From NCBI GenBank assembly GCA_029449235.1, contig JANATG010000011.1:1580001-1644000 (forward strand): DNA of 64,000 nt. Direction: 5' to 3'. The notes under the pieces are model-generated. The model was given only the letters and a program-made list of their open reading frames with translations, was not told where the DNA came from and searched no databases. Shown in pieces: positions 10,803-20,737 of this stretch. Both the position numbers and the translations under genes were made by a program. The DNA comes from Linnemannia schmuckeri. Taxonomy: Eukaryota; Mortierellomycota; Mortierellomycetes; Mortierellales; Mortierellaceae. Position 1 is the stretch's first letter; each line of letters starts with the position of its first letter.

Positions 10803-11963
10803 TTATGCGTTCTCAGCACCCTCCTCACCCTCTCCTCCTTCCTCCATCTCCTCGTCATCGTCTCTTGGTAACGCCTTAGCAATAATGCTGAGCATCTTGT
10901 CACAATCCTCCAGCGTAAACCGTTCCTCGAATTCCTCGATCACCTAAAAATCACAGTGAACACAAAAGGTTAAGTTAGTAAGCGTGTTACATGTGATCCA
11001 GTCTGTTGACGACCACGATCCCCTCGTTCTACATTCCTGTTCGCTCCAGGCAATTAGTTGCATATACGACAGTGACGCGCGTGTAGGACGAATATTCATT
11101 GCAGGAATTCCAATGAAGTGTTTGACGTGCGTAAAAGAGAAGCATGAATCGATCTTCCATCACTTTCTATACTCATGCTATTCCCGATTTCACAGCAGTT
11201 GTTGATATTGTTTTTGTTGTCACTGGCTGTAGTTTCGTCTTTTTCAATAATCGATCTGCTCGTTGTAGATCATTCGACTGTCTTCGCTATCGCCTTTTCC
11301 CGTTGTGTACATCCTAAAAAGTAACAGTAATCTCTCTCTTCTTACCAACAAGAGCTCTACGGCAGATTTTGGCCTGAGATTCAAGATCTGCAAGAGTTCG
11401 ACCTTCATGAGCTCATAATCCTTGAAAGCCTTCTTCAATTCCCGAATCTGATCTCCAGACTGTGTCGAACATGGTGATGCCGCAAGATATTTCTGCACCT
11501 ATAATATGTATACGTGTGCCAAAAAAAAAAGCTTCTTTGTGAGTAAAACGAGACTTTTTTCTGTCCTTCCACCTAAAGTCAAAAAGGGTTCTGACCGTGC
11601 AGTAACGCGGATGTTGCGCCAATATCAGTCCATGTTTTCTTGTCTATATGGTTCTCGCTATTTCCGTCATCGTCATCGTGCTTGCTCTTCCCAGTCTCAT
11701 TGGTTTTTCAGTCCCAGTGTGCCGTCGATAACTCACACCAATGCAAAAAAAAAGCCATGTCCTGTCCTTGTTCTTCCCTCTTTTCTGTGCCTCCGTGTCA
11801 CCTCCAATTGCTAATTTACCTCAAACTCGACAGTACGAAGGTTCTCGGCAACTTCCCTCGTGCCCGCAACCTCGTTGGCGATCCGTTGTGCCTTCTGGTC
11901 GGCCAGCAAGGCCATCACCTCATAATTGCTAAGCATTGCTGAATTCGTCTGCAGGATCTCCAT
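10803..11963 (-). CDS. RPC17: RNA polymerase III subunit RPC9/RPC17 (CRCP homologue)
   Basis: Three exons (11963-11820, 11498-11346, 10943-10803), both introns phase 0, give 145 residues, close to the usual family size. Recognition rests on the N-terminal LSNYEVMALLAD motif, the central KVELLQILNLRPKSAVELLL, and the following VIEEFEERF, which align without a gap to human CRCP and yeast Rpc17. The last two motifs meet only when the second intron (11345-10944) is removed, which fixes the splice sites. The end is acidic (Glu/Gly-rich). RPC17 pairs with RPC25 to form the Pol III stalk, which recruits TFIIIB for tRNA and 5S rRNA transcription in the nucleus. The start at 11963 begins MEILQTNSAM; the frame is open upstream, but that part is low complexity. 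Confidence 0.9.
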
Positions 11964-11978
11964 GCTAGTATATATGTA

Positions 11979-12009
<31 letters not shown>

Positions 12010-12338
12010 CGTGTATGAGTGTTGAGGTTGGTTGTAGGTCCTTGGTTGTTGTTGATGGGTTGTCCTTTGGTCCTGATGGTTCTCGGTGGGTAATGCTGCT
12101 GCTGAAGAACCGTTTCTCTTTTTTTTTTCACCACCTTTGACAAGGCTGAGTCGAGTCTTGCCAAAAATTCAGCCACCAACCAAACACACAGGTCATGTGA
12201 TCAATTGTGTCTCAAAATTCAAAAGAACACAAGAAAAAAAAACTTATGGGGTTGAGATTTGTCTATTGGAAACTATTGATACATGTGAAAGAAGGGATCC
12301 TCTGGGATCCCAGATAAAAGGACATAAAAAAGGCGACT
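11964..12338. other. RPC17 upstream region
   Basis: 375 bp between the RPC17 start and the aminotransferase stop. An AT/GT dinucleotide repeat abuts the ATG on the upstream side (11968-12016). No separate gene seen. Confidence 0.65.
11968..12016. repeat. (AT)n/(GT)n microsatellite
   Basis: Alternating AT to about 12000, then GT/GC dinucleotides. It begins within 10 bp of the RPC17 start codon, so it probably lies in its 5' leader. Confidence 0.9.
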
Positions 12339-14486
12339 TTACAGGTCCTTCCATGCGTTCAAGAGAACATCAGTCTGCTTGGGCTCGCGAACAGCAATAC
12401 GAACAAAGGTAGGACGCTCATATCCAGGCTTGCCCGAACGGACAGGGACCCCAGCAGCCTTGGCCAACTCAACAGCCTTCTCGGCAACCGCAACATCCTT
12501 CATATCAGCCCAGACCCAGCTCAAGTACGACTTGCCAAAGTATTCCCAGTTACGGCCTCCAGCAAGAGTCTCAAGACGCTCAATCAACTGAGCACGGTAG
12601 ATGGGGGTAACTCTCCAGGTTTCCTCAAGGTACTCCTTATCACGGACGACCTCGTCCAAGAAGGCCAATGCGGGGCTGTTGACGGACCAGGGGACCTGGA
12701 TACGCTTCAATTCGACGCAGTGTCCGACGGTGGGGCAAACAATCGAGCCCAGACGGAGTCCTGTGCAGGACCAGATCTTGGTCCAGGAGTGGATAACGTA
12801 GATCGAGATGTTGCGCTCCTTGAACGTCTTCTCCAAGAACTCGGTCTGGTTGGTCATTGAGTCCTCGCGGAAGTGAGGTCCAACCCAGATCTGCATTGAC
12901 TCGTCTATTTGATTAATTGTTTTTTGTTTTCACGAGGTGAGGAGCGAAGAATTGGTCGTTAGTCATCTTGAAAACGAACGTAACGAAAGTTCTTTCATAC
13001 CCTTGCTCTCGTATTCCATTTTCCTTTGTTTCCGAAACCATGGTGGTATTTCATTTGTTTTCCCCATGAAGAACAATATCCATAGCATATCAAAAGGATG
13101 AGGATCAAAAATTACCGATGACGACGACTCCGTTGTCCTGAACGTTCTCCAAGATCCAGGCCTTCAATTCATCGATGGACTTGTAGTCTCCGGTGGGGTT
13201 GCAGGGGTTGACGATGCAGACAACGTTGGCCTTGTCGTTACCCTTGGGCGAGAGGATGTCACGACCGTTGGTCTCTGCTGATCTCTGGTACTCCTTGTAC
13301 TACATGCCAGATGGAAATAAGTAAGAAGACATGTCAGTTTTGCAGTACTTTTTTGTTATCCTTGTTTTCTTTTCGTTCATTCACGAGATAGGAGAAAAAA
13401 GAAGGTTGAAGGAGTCAAAAAAAAAAAAGTGAGAAAAGTGAGCAAAGTTGATCTGAGCCCTGATCCGCTGAATCACGACATCTTTCTTCTTTGTTTTGCC
13501 TCGTGTGGGTTTGTTGGTTGAAGCGGTGTGTTGTTTGTTGTTATTGCTGTTGTTTTTTGATACTCACTCGACCAGACAAGACCAGGCCATGAAAACTCTC
13601 TTTTTTCTTTTTCCCCCCAAAAGCCTTATTTTTATTATTGTCAGCTTTGATTTCTCACAATCCAATTTCCACATGCAGAAAAAGAAAAGCACAAAGCACC
13701 CATCTTTCTCCACCGAGCCATCGAAAAGAAAAAAAAAATCGATCCCCCAAATGAATGAAAAACGCAGCGAACAAGCGGACAAAGAAAAAAAACAGGGCAA
13801 ATACCCATCTCCGAGAGCAATTCGCAATGCCCCCAACCCCACAGAATTATCCTGCTTCATTCTATTACACTCCTTTTGACACGACTCTGCTTCATGCATT
13901 CGCAAAGATCTGCAACTAACCTGAACATCCCAAGGACCAGCCTTCCAGGAACCCTGAGGAGCAGATCGGATGACAAGATCGATCAACTCGGAAGCACCGT
14001 TTCCGAGCAAGAGACGCTCGCTGTTAGTCTGCCACGCCTCAGGCCAGATCCACTCGGCCAACGAAGACTTTGCGGGCTCCTGGTTAGCAGGAGGGTAGTG
14101 GTGGCAAGTTGCAACCTATTTTTTCATGTGGATTGCAATTGTAGGAAGTGTGTGGTTAGAAACGCTAGAGCTTCTTTTCAGTCAGCACACAAAGAACGCT
14201 AATACAAACAAGCATTTGAGAATAAAAAAAAAAAAAAGCAATCCAAGAATCCCAAGCTAGTAGTAAGCTTTCTTTTTGTCTGGTGAAGAAATGACGAAAG
14301 AGGTAAGAAACGTACGGCATCGCGGGCGGCGTTGATGGCCTTGACGGGGGTGCCGAGACAGTTGGTGGTGACGGAAAAGTCCTCGACAAAGTTGTTAAGG
14401 AATTTCCAGTCCTGACCTCCGTGGAACTGCTGGGTCTTGGTGTCCCAGACGGTGGTGTTTGCGGCGGGTGTGGCAGTGGCGGTCAT
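12339..14486 (-). CDS. PLP-dependent class I/II aminotransferase, HisC/CobD-like
   Basis: Four exons (14486-14316, 14115-13921, 13299-13116, 12904-12339) give 371 residues, typical for histidinol-phosphate aminotransferase or threonine-phosphate decarboxylase folds. The N-terminus has FHGG and VTTNCLGTP, recalling CobD-type HGG...N-LG-P. Next come LLLGNGASELIDLVI (cofactor phosphate region), CIVNPCNPTGDY (Asn ligand), VVVIDESMQ (Asp contacting the pyridine nitrogen), HSWTKIWSCTGLRLGS (Schiff-base Lys, then Arg), and a C-terminal FVRIAVREP with the substrate-carboxylate Arg. The Tyr usual after the Asp (DEAY) is Met here, as in the Phe-type variants of CobD relatives. Exon 3 ends ATC-G and exon 4 begins AC, restoring the Asp codon. 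It is probably cytosolic; the amino acid substrate cannot be read. The catalytic-fold call is firm. Confidence 0.85.
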
Positions 14487-14532
14487 TTTTGTTGAAAGGG
14501 AAGAGAGTGGTATATGGGGCGGAAGATGAGTG

Positions 14533-14535
<3 letters not shown>

Positions 14536-14574
<39 letters not shown>
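14536..14574. repeat. Poly(A) tract, 39 bp
   Basis: Uninterrupted A on plus, T on the aminotransferase strand, only 50 bp upstream of its ATG. Confidence 0.9.
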
Positions 14575-14576
<2 letters not shown>

Positions 14577-14967
14577 AGAGAAAAGAAGAAGAAAGGAAAG
14601 GAGAGGGAGATGAGAGAATGAAGATGAGTTTAAAAAAGGTGAATGCGTGACGAAAAGAGGATGATGAGGATCTTTGTTGGGGTAGAACGAGGATTGCAGG
14701 TGAAAGGGGAGTGCGTGCTAGAGAAAGAGAAAGAGAAAGAGAAAGAACGGACGTGTTCTGTGCGAGATCTAATTGGCTCAAGAGAACAACAAGCTCCTTG
14801 TTGCTGATACTGTAAGGATACTGATATAGCGATATAGCCATTTTCACACGCATATCCTTCATGTGGGATAACTACTTTCTGACAGCACATAGATTTAATT
14901 TGATGGCTGTAGGAAGACAGACATGAGGCAAGGACCACCTACAACAAAGGCCCATTCTGGCATTGAA

Positions 14968-15002
14968 CATGTACTGTACATGTACTGTACTGTACTGTAC
15001 AC
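14968..15002. repeat. GTAC palindrome cluster
   Basis: Six GTAC palindromes about every five to six bases (14971, 14976, 14982, 14987, 14992, 14997) in an ATGTACTGTAC-type repeat. It may be only a microsatellite. GTAC is also the core bound by SBP-type copper regulators in algae and plants, so a regulatory role is conceivable but unsupported in fungi. Confidence 0.7.
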
Positions 15003-16604
15003 AGAGAAAGGCATCTAGGCTTCCAAGAAGCCATCAGCTCAGCACAGTAGGACAAGAGGCTGGATCGATGGATCAGTGTCCAATCAGATTCGATCAATTG
15101 ATATGAGACGACAGAAGGAGGAGACTGCCCTTCCCTTTCCGAGGCAATTTGTGCCTGAAATGAAAAACCCTAAAAAAACGAGTTGTGAGCTGGTGTGAGA
15201 AGCACGGCCAAGTAGCCCTGGACATAGTATGGGATTGGGTGAAAGTGGCGTCCTGGGTGAGTGTGTGATTAAGTGCAATGGGTGATGTGGGTGCTGAAAG
15301 CAATGTTTATCCTTGTCGTAGTTCTCTCTGGCGATGATGGTATGCCGGTCACCCCATTATATGCGAGTTGATTTGGGTTCGATTTCCTTGTGTTTGTGTT
15401 AGCCTAGCAACCATTGCGTGCCTGATCTATGACGAGACTATGGTCGCACACTAATAAAAAGTATTTTGGTAACCACAGGGACACAACAGCAACAACAAAT
15501 ACATAAGGCATGAGATATGGAGGAACGTGGGCGCAAAGGCGATGCTACCAAAAAACAACACGTTGACAAAAATGAATGAAAACAAATGGAGTGCTGCTCA
15601 TTATTTCTATTATGGCCTGGCAGAGGAGGAATGAGAGAAGAAGTGGGGGTGGACAACACACAAAAAAACCAAAAAAAAGATGGAATTGAAAACTGGAAAA
15701 CGAGGTGTGAGCACAGGCAGACTGGCACAGACAATAGAGACTAAAAAAGAGAGATCCTCTTGTTTGTATAGTGCTGAATGGACGATTGAACGCTGTGTTG
15801 GAGTCTTGAACGGCATAGGGCGGAGAAGAACAGGACGGCGACGAAAGTAAAAAGCAAGGAAGTAAGGAACGAGGAAAGTGAAGGATGAGTGAGTGGGTTG
15901 CTAAAAATACATCTCAGATCCCCTCGCCACATAGTTTATAGAGTTGCTGTCAAAAAGTAGGGCTCCCTTTTAAGTGGGCTTCGACTTGGAGGCCTGTAAT
16001 TTGATAAGAAAAAAAGTGAAAAAAGAAGGTGCAGATAGACAGCGGACACTAACTAAATTATTTTAGGGCGATGGGTAATGAAATGAATTTTGAGCGCGGG
16101 TTGGATGGATATGGAAAGTGGTTGAGAAAAGAGAAGAGGGAGGAGGAGGAGGAGGGACGATACAAATAGAGGAATGAAAGGGCAAGGTGAAAAGGTAGAC
16201 TATGGATGAGTAAAGGGGGTGGTCAGCATGGCCTCCTATGAATGTAAATATGTATTGGTGACAAGCAAGCAGAGAAAGGGATCTATTATGGTGATGGAAG
16301 GTGAAGACGAAAAAGAAACGATCAATATAGCCACTAGCCAGTGGTTGATCGTATCCCACCCACACCCACCTTTATTCTAATTCAATTATTCAATTGAGTG
16401 TAATTATGGAACAACAGCCCTCTGGCCACAAAGGGCGTCTTTTTTTTTTTTTATTTCTTCTTCTTTTCTACTTTCATCTCTTTTCATCTCTTCTCTTCAT
16501 CATCAACTCATACCCTCTCCCTCCTCCCATCAACTCACTTACCCCTCACTACTCTCTTCTCTCTTCTCCCTTCTTTCACAACACACACAACACATACATA
16601 CATC

Positions 16605-18915
16605 ATGAAGGCCCTTATTCTCGTCGGTGGTATGCTTTACTCTTGTTTCTCTCATTCACTCTTCTTCACTCATCGCGCTTTTATGTTGACTATTACTGCC
16701 TAAGCTTGTGTTTCCCACACTGCTGTTGACACTCTGCATCCTCATACTCTTGCTCTTTGTGCCATAGGTTTCGGTACCCGTCTGCGCCCTCTTACCTTGA
16801 CCATGCCCAAGCCCTTGGTCGAGTTCGCCAACAAGCCCATGATCCTTCACCAAATTGAGGCCTTGGCCGAGGTATGCTTTCTTTTTTATATGAACAAAGG
16901 GTCGGGTGCCAATCAGTCACCTTCATTCAGTCCAGTCGTGATCAGCTCATCTCGACAGAACACACTCACACACACCCGCGACAAGTCGGACTACAAAGGA
17001 GATCACAGATGAGTAAACACAGTGAGAGAAGAGATGAACAACTTGCTCATCTTCACGACTACCACTGTCACAGGAGAGACAGCAATACGAACCTTCAAGC
17101 AAAACAAAATGGCGATTAATTTTTCTCAGGAAGTGAGGAACAGGACAATATGGAGCAGCATGAATAACAGCAACCTTTCAGAAACCAGTTTCCTTTCTAT
17201 TCCAACATGACGCTAATCTCACGCCTGCATTGTTTTGCATTATGGCAATTCCTTTGACATAGGCTGGCGTTACTGATATCGTCTTGGCTGTCAACTACAG
17301 ACCTGAGGTCATGGTCTCGATCCTCCAAAAGTACGAGGAAATCTACAATGTCAAGATCACATTCTCAGTCGAGACTGAGCCCCTCGGCACAGGCAAGTTG
17401 TTCTCTCTTTTTCTCATCTTGGATTTCTAGCCTCTTTCTTGTTCTTTCGTCTTCGTGTCTTGTTCTTGTCCATTCTCGATCCCCTTAGGGAGGATTGATA
17501 TATGTGGAGCGAACAATACAGGGATGCAGAAGGGGGAGAGGGAGAGAGAGTCTGAGAGCGAGCGAAGGCATTCGAGCATGCATTCTTTTTTCTTGACAAG
17601 ACAAGACAAGCACAACGCAATTCAGGTCGATTAACCTTACCTTTCTGCATTCTCTCCTCCCATTTTCTTTTAATGCCTCCGACTCTTCCTAAAAAACTTC
17701 TTTCAATCCCTCACCTCTCGCCCCCTTATTTTTCTATCCTTCTTTCCATCCTTTTTCTGCTTTTCTTGTCTCTCTTGCTCTTGCTCTTGTCGACCTTGTT
17801 TTCATCTATCTATAGCTGGTCCCTTGGCCCTTGCTCGCGATATCCTCGGCAAGGACGAATCTCCCTTCTTTGTCCTCAACTCTGATGTCATCTGCGATTT
17901 CCCTTTCCAGGAACTCAAGGCCTTCCACGAGGCGCACGGCAATGAGGGAACCATTGTGGTACGTTGAACAGAATCAAATCAGCCATGATTATGATCGTGC
18001 ATTTTTGTTATTTATGCGTGAGATTTTTTGGTTTTTTTACCATCGATAAGACGTCGGCCGCATTGACAACAAAAAAAAAGGCAGTTGCCAACTGACGTGG
18101 GTCAAGGGAAGAACATCGAAAACAATTGCCCAATGTGGGTCAGGAAGAACAAAAAGGAAACAAAACTGGAGAGCTGACCCTCTCGCTCTTTGTCCCTACT
18201 TTTGTCTCGGTTATTTTTAAAATAGGTCACCAAGGTCGAGGAGCCCTCGAAGTACGGTGTCATTGTCAACAAGTCAGAGAGCTCGATGATCGACCGCTTC
18301 GTCGAGAAGCCCGTCGAGTTTGTCGGCAACAAGATCAATGCTGGTATCTATATCTTCAACCCTGCTATTCTGGACCGCATTGAGCTCAAGCCCACCTCGA
18401 TCGAGCAGGAGACCTTCCCCGCCATGGCTGCCGACCACCAGCTTCACTCATTCACGCTCGAGGGTTTCTGGATGGATGTTGGTCAGCCCAAGGATTTCTT
18501 GACTGGTACCTGCCTCTACCTCGCCAACGTCAACAAGTGCAACCCTGGTGCCCTTGCCAACCCCAACTCTGGCTACGTTCACGGTGGCAACGTCCTCGTC
18601 GATCCCACTGCCAAGATCGGAAAGGACTGCCGTATTGGACCTAACGTCGTCATTGGACCCGGTGTGGTGATTGGTGATGGTGTTCGTCTCCAGCGCTGTG
18701 TTCTTTTGGAGGGCTCGTCTGTCAAGGATTTCGCCTGGATCAAGAACACGATTGTTGGCTGGCACTCGACTATCGGTCGCTGGGCTCGTTTGGAGGGCAC
18801 GTCAGTATTGGGCGACTATGTCACTGTCAAGGATGAGGTCTATGTCAACGGAGGCTCCATCTTGCCACACAAGTCTATCTCGGCCAACATCACCGAACCT
18901 CAAATCATCATGTAG
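16605..18915 (+). CDS. MPG1: Mannose-1-phosphate guanylyltransferase (GDP-mannose pyrophosphorylase)
   Basis: Five exons (16605-16629, 16768-16871, 17263-17392, 17816-17958, 18226-18915) give 363 residues, the family norm. It makes GDP-mannose from mannose-1-phosphate and GTP in the cytosol, feeding N-/O-glycosylation, GPI anchors and cell-wall mannan. The nucleotidyltransferase signature is GGFGTRLRPLT followed by MPKPLVEFANKPM. FVLNSDVICDFPF carries the metal-binding Asp, VEKPVEFVGNKINAG the sugar-binding region, and FWMDVGQPKDFL the next conserved block. The C-terminus (~245-363) is a left-handed beta-helix of hexapeptide repeats (KIGKDC, RIGPNV, VIGPGV, VIGDGV) ending in ANITEPQIIM. The first coding exon is only 25 nt. 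The third intron (17393-17815) needs a GC donor: only GC-AG splicing restores the conserved EPLGTAGPLALA. Called with high certainty. Confidence 0.97.
17393..17815 (+). other. GC-AG intron in MPG1
   Basis: The exon ends ACAG and the intron begins GCAAGT, the standard form of the rare GC donor class. It ends CTATAG. Using the nearest GT instead breaks a strictly conserved stretch of the protein. Confidence 0.85.
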
Positions 18916-19731
18916 AAAAACCAACACCAAAAACGAAAAAACATAACAAACAAAAGCGGGTCTTTTTTATTATTATCATTTTCTTTTTCTATTCGTTCTT
19001 TTTCTTTTTTTTTTTTTACGAGGTTTTTATTTCTCGTTGTCTAATATTCTCTCACTAATGCAGCCTTCCTTTCCAACAATACACATTCCCCATGCTCTTT
19101 TTTCTTTTTTTTTTTTTTTTCAATGAATAAATACATTTTAAAAAAAAAATCAACAGAACGACGCGAGCTGATTTTTAAGAAAGGAAGCGCATATATACAT
19201 ATGTATGAACGAGGCAATCAATCGAGCGCGAGTTATCAATCAATCCATCACCATCAACAAGTCATACGAGCTACCTTTTTTTTTTTTTTTTCATCGTCTT
19301 TATCTTCCGCCACACATCAACAAAACATCGTTCTCCTTCTGCCACTCCCCTCCCTCTACCCTTCACTATTTTCCAATCGATCCGCGGACAAGAAAGGCGA
19401 CACTTACGGAAAGAAGGGATACGCGAATGGTAAAAATATAAACAACTTACATGCCTTTCGCCTTTCAAGAGAACAACAAACAAAAACAAACGGATCGGTT
19501 GAAGTCTCACTAGCCGTTGCACTAGCCAACACTGGATTCTTACTCTCTAATGCCTTCTCCATCCCCGCCCCATATCCGTGTATCGGATTCGCAGATTTCT
19601 CTTGTATCCGCCTCTTCGAAATCTACTGGGGATACGGTCCTATCCACCCCCACCTTCAAGTTGATATGATGGGGGCGGTCCCTGGTCAGTCTTTTAGCCC
19701 CTAATCTACTGGAGATGCGACCCTATTCGCA

Positions 19732-19757
19732 CCCCCCCCCCCCCCCCCCCCCCCCCC
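19732..19757. repeat. Poly(C) tract, 26 bp
   Basis: Uninterrupted C on plus. Long C runs are rare compared with the A/T runs elsewhere in this window; length may be affected by sequencing error. Confidence 0.85.
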
Positions 19758-19867
19758 AAGTCTATTTCGATCCTCGTCGAGACACGGGTTGGAGTCATTG
19801 CCTATTCCTTGATCAAGAAATCGGGCATGTCTTAAATCTACTGAGGACACGACCCTACTGGCCTTCA

Positions 19868-19872
<5 letters not shown>

Positions 19873-19902
<30 letters not shown>
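19873..19902. repeat. Poly(T) tract, 30 bp
   Basis: T run on the coding strand, about 835 bp upstream of the sorting nexin start. Confidence 0.9.
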
Positions 19903-20385
19903 CAATCAAGTTCAAGGAGTCGAGTTCAATGGCCAAAGCTGAAGCGCCTGCCTGGTCCTGGTCAAGTTTTTGTAGACATCGGGGATGGGACGGCACGCGG
20001 AGGATGAAGAGCCACGTTGTCGATTCAACGCCAGAGAAATCTTCAAGAACAGAGTGGTGAGCCCCCTGGTGGAGGTTGTGAAAGGGAGGTGGGCTAAATT
20101 TCGTTGCCGTTTGATGTTGGCAATGGCCTTTGAGTCATTGCTGAGCCGCAGGATGGAGGAGTTGGTTAGAAGGTCGATTGGACGAGTTGGTATTAGCGGC
20201 GATTGGCAGGCTGGATGAGAGTCAAGGTAGGGGGGAAGTTCCCGGGCCTTGCGCCAATGGCATAGCTGTTGGTTGTTGACTTGACCTTAGCCGTTGTGTA
20301 GTTATATTTTTTTCTTTTAGTAAATGTTCGTAAACCATATTATTTGCTTTCTATGCCTGTTCTTCTCGATGGCAGTTCTCCTTGT

Positions 20386-20430
20386 GCGTTAAAGGCGTTA
20401 AAGGCGTTAAAGGCGTTAAAGGCGTGAAGG
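20386..20430. repeat. 9-bp minisatellite, five units
   Basis: Unit GCGTTAAAG, four exact copies and a fifth variant (GCGTGAAGG), head to tail. Confidence 0.95.
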
Positions 20431-20737
20431 ATGGTCTTCAGTAGGGCATGGTCAATTGTGCAATGTGCAATAAGAGAAATTCGGCAGGTGACCTGTGCTT
20501 GCTTCTCTCCCTCCCCCCCTTTTGGTGACAGTTGAGCTTCAAACCCAGCTGGCCTTTTTCTCTCCTTTGCGCCCGTCCCACACCCACGCAACAAGACCTA
20601 CACGCACAGAGATAGACTCCTTCCTCTCTTTGCACTCTTTTTTTTTATTTTATTTTTTTTTTTCTGTTTCTTTTTCAGCCTTTGGTTCATCTTTACACAC
20701 ACACACCGCTCCTTCACCACTACCTCGAACCGAAGCA

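Larger units (their letters stand above)
14487..16604. other. Intergenic between divergent aminotransferase and MPG1
   Basis: 2.1 kb shared upstream region. It holds a T39 tract on the minus-gene side (14536-14574), a GAAAGA-type repeat near 14718-14745, a GTAC cluster (14968-15002), and a pyrimidine-rich leader with a T run near 16440-16452 before MPG1. I looked for tRNA boxes around 15370-15390 and found no foldable T arm. No gene called. Confidence 0.6.
19619..19903. repeat. Diverged repeat with TCTACTG core, three copies
   Basis: Copies begin at about 19620, 19703 and 19835. Each starts AATCTACTG and continues as a G/A-rich step then a CCTA block (GATACGGTCCTA, GATGCGACCCTA, GACACGACCCTA). 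The first and third also share CCTTCAAGTT. Spacing is 83 and 132 bp. It may be a decayed mobile element or an old tandem duplication. Confidence 0.6.
18916..20737. other. Intergenic with degenerate repeats
   Basis: MPG1 3' flank (AATAAA-type signal near 19124) and the upstream region of the sorting nexin gene. It contains three diverged copies of a TCTACTG-headed repeat, a C26 run, a T30 run and a 9-bp minisatellite. Open frames here have no recognisable homology. Confidence 0.6.

Noticed and set aside
11244..11345. Continuation of RPC17 exon 2 through to a stop, or an extra exon after 11318
   Set aside because: Only skipping from 11346 to 10943 joins SAVELLL to VIEEFEERF as in all known homologues.
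15360..15400. tRNA-like B box (GGGTTCGATTTCC)
   Set aside because: The expected T-stem does not pair and no A box sits at the right distance.
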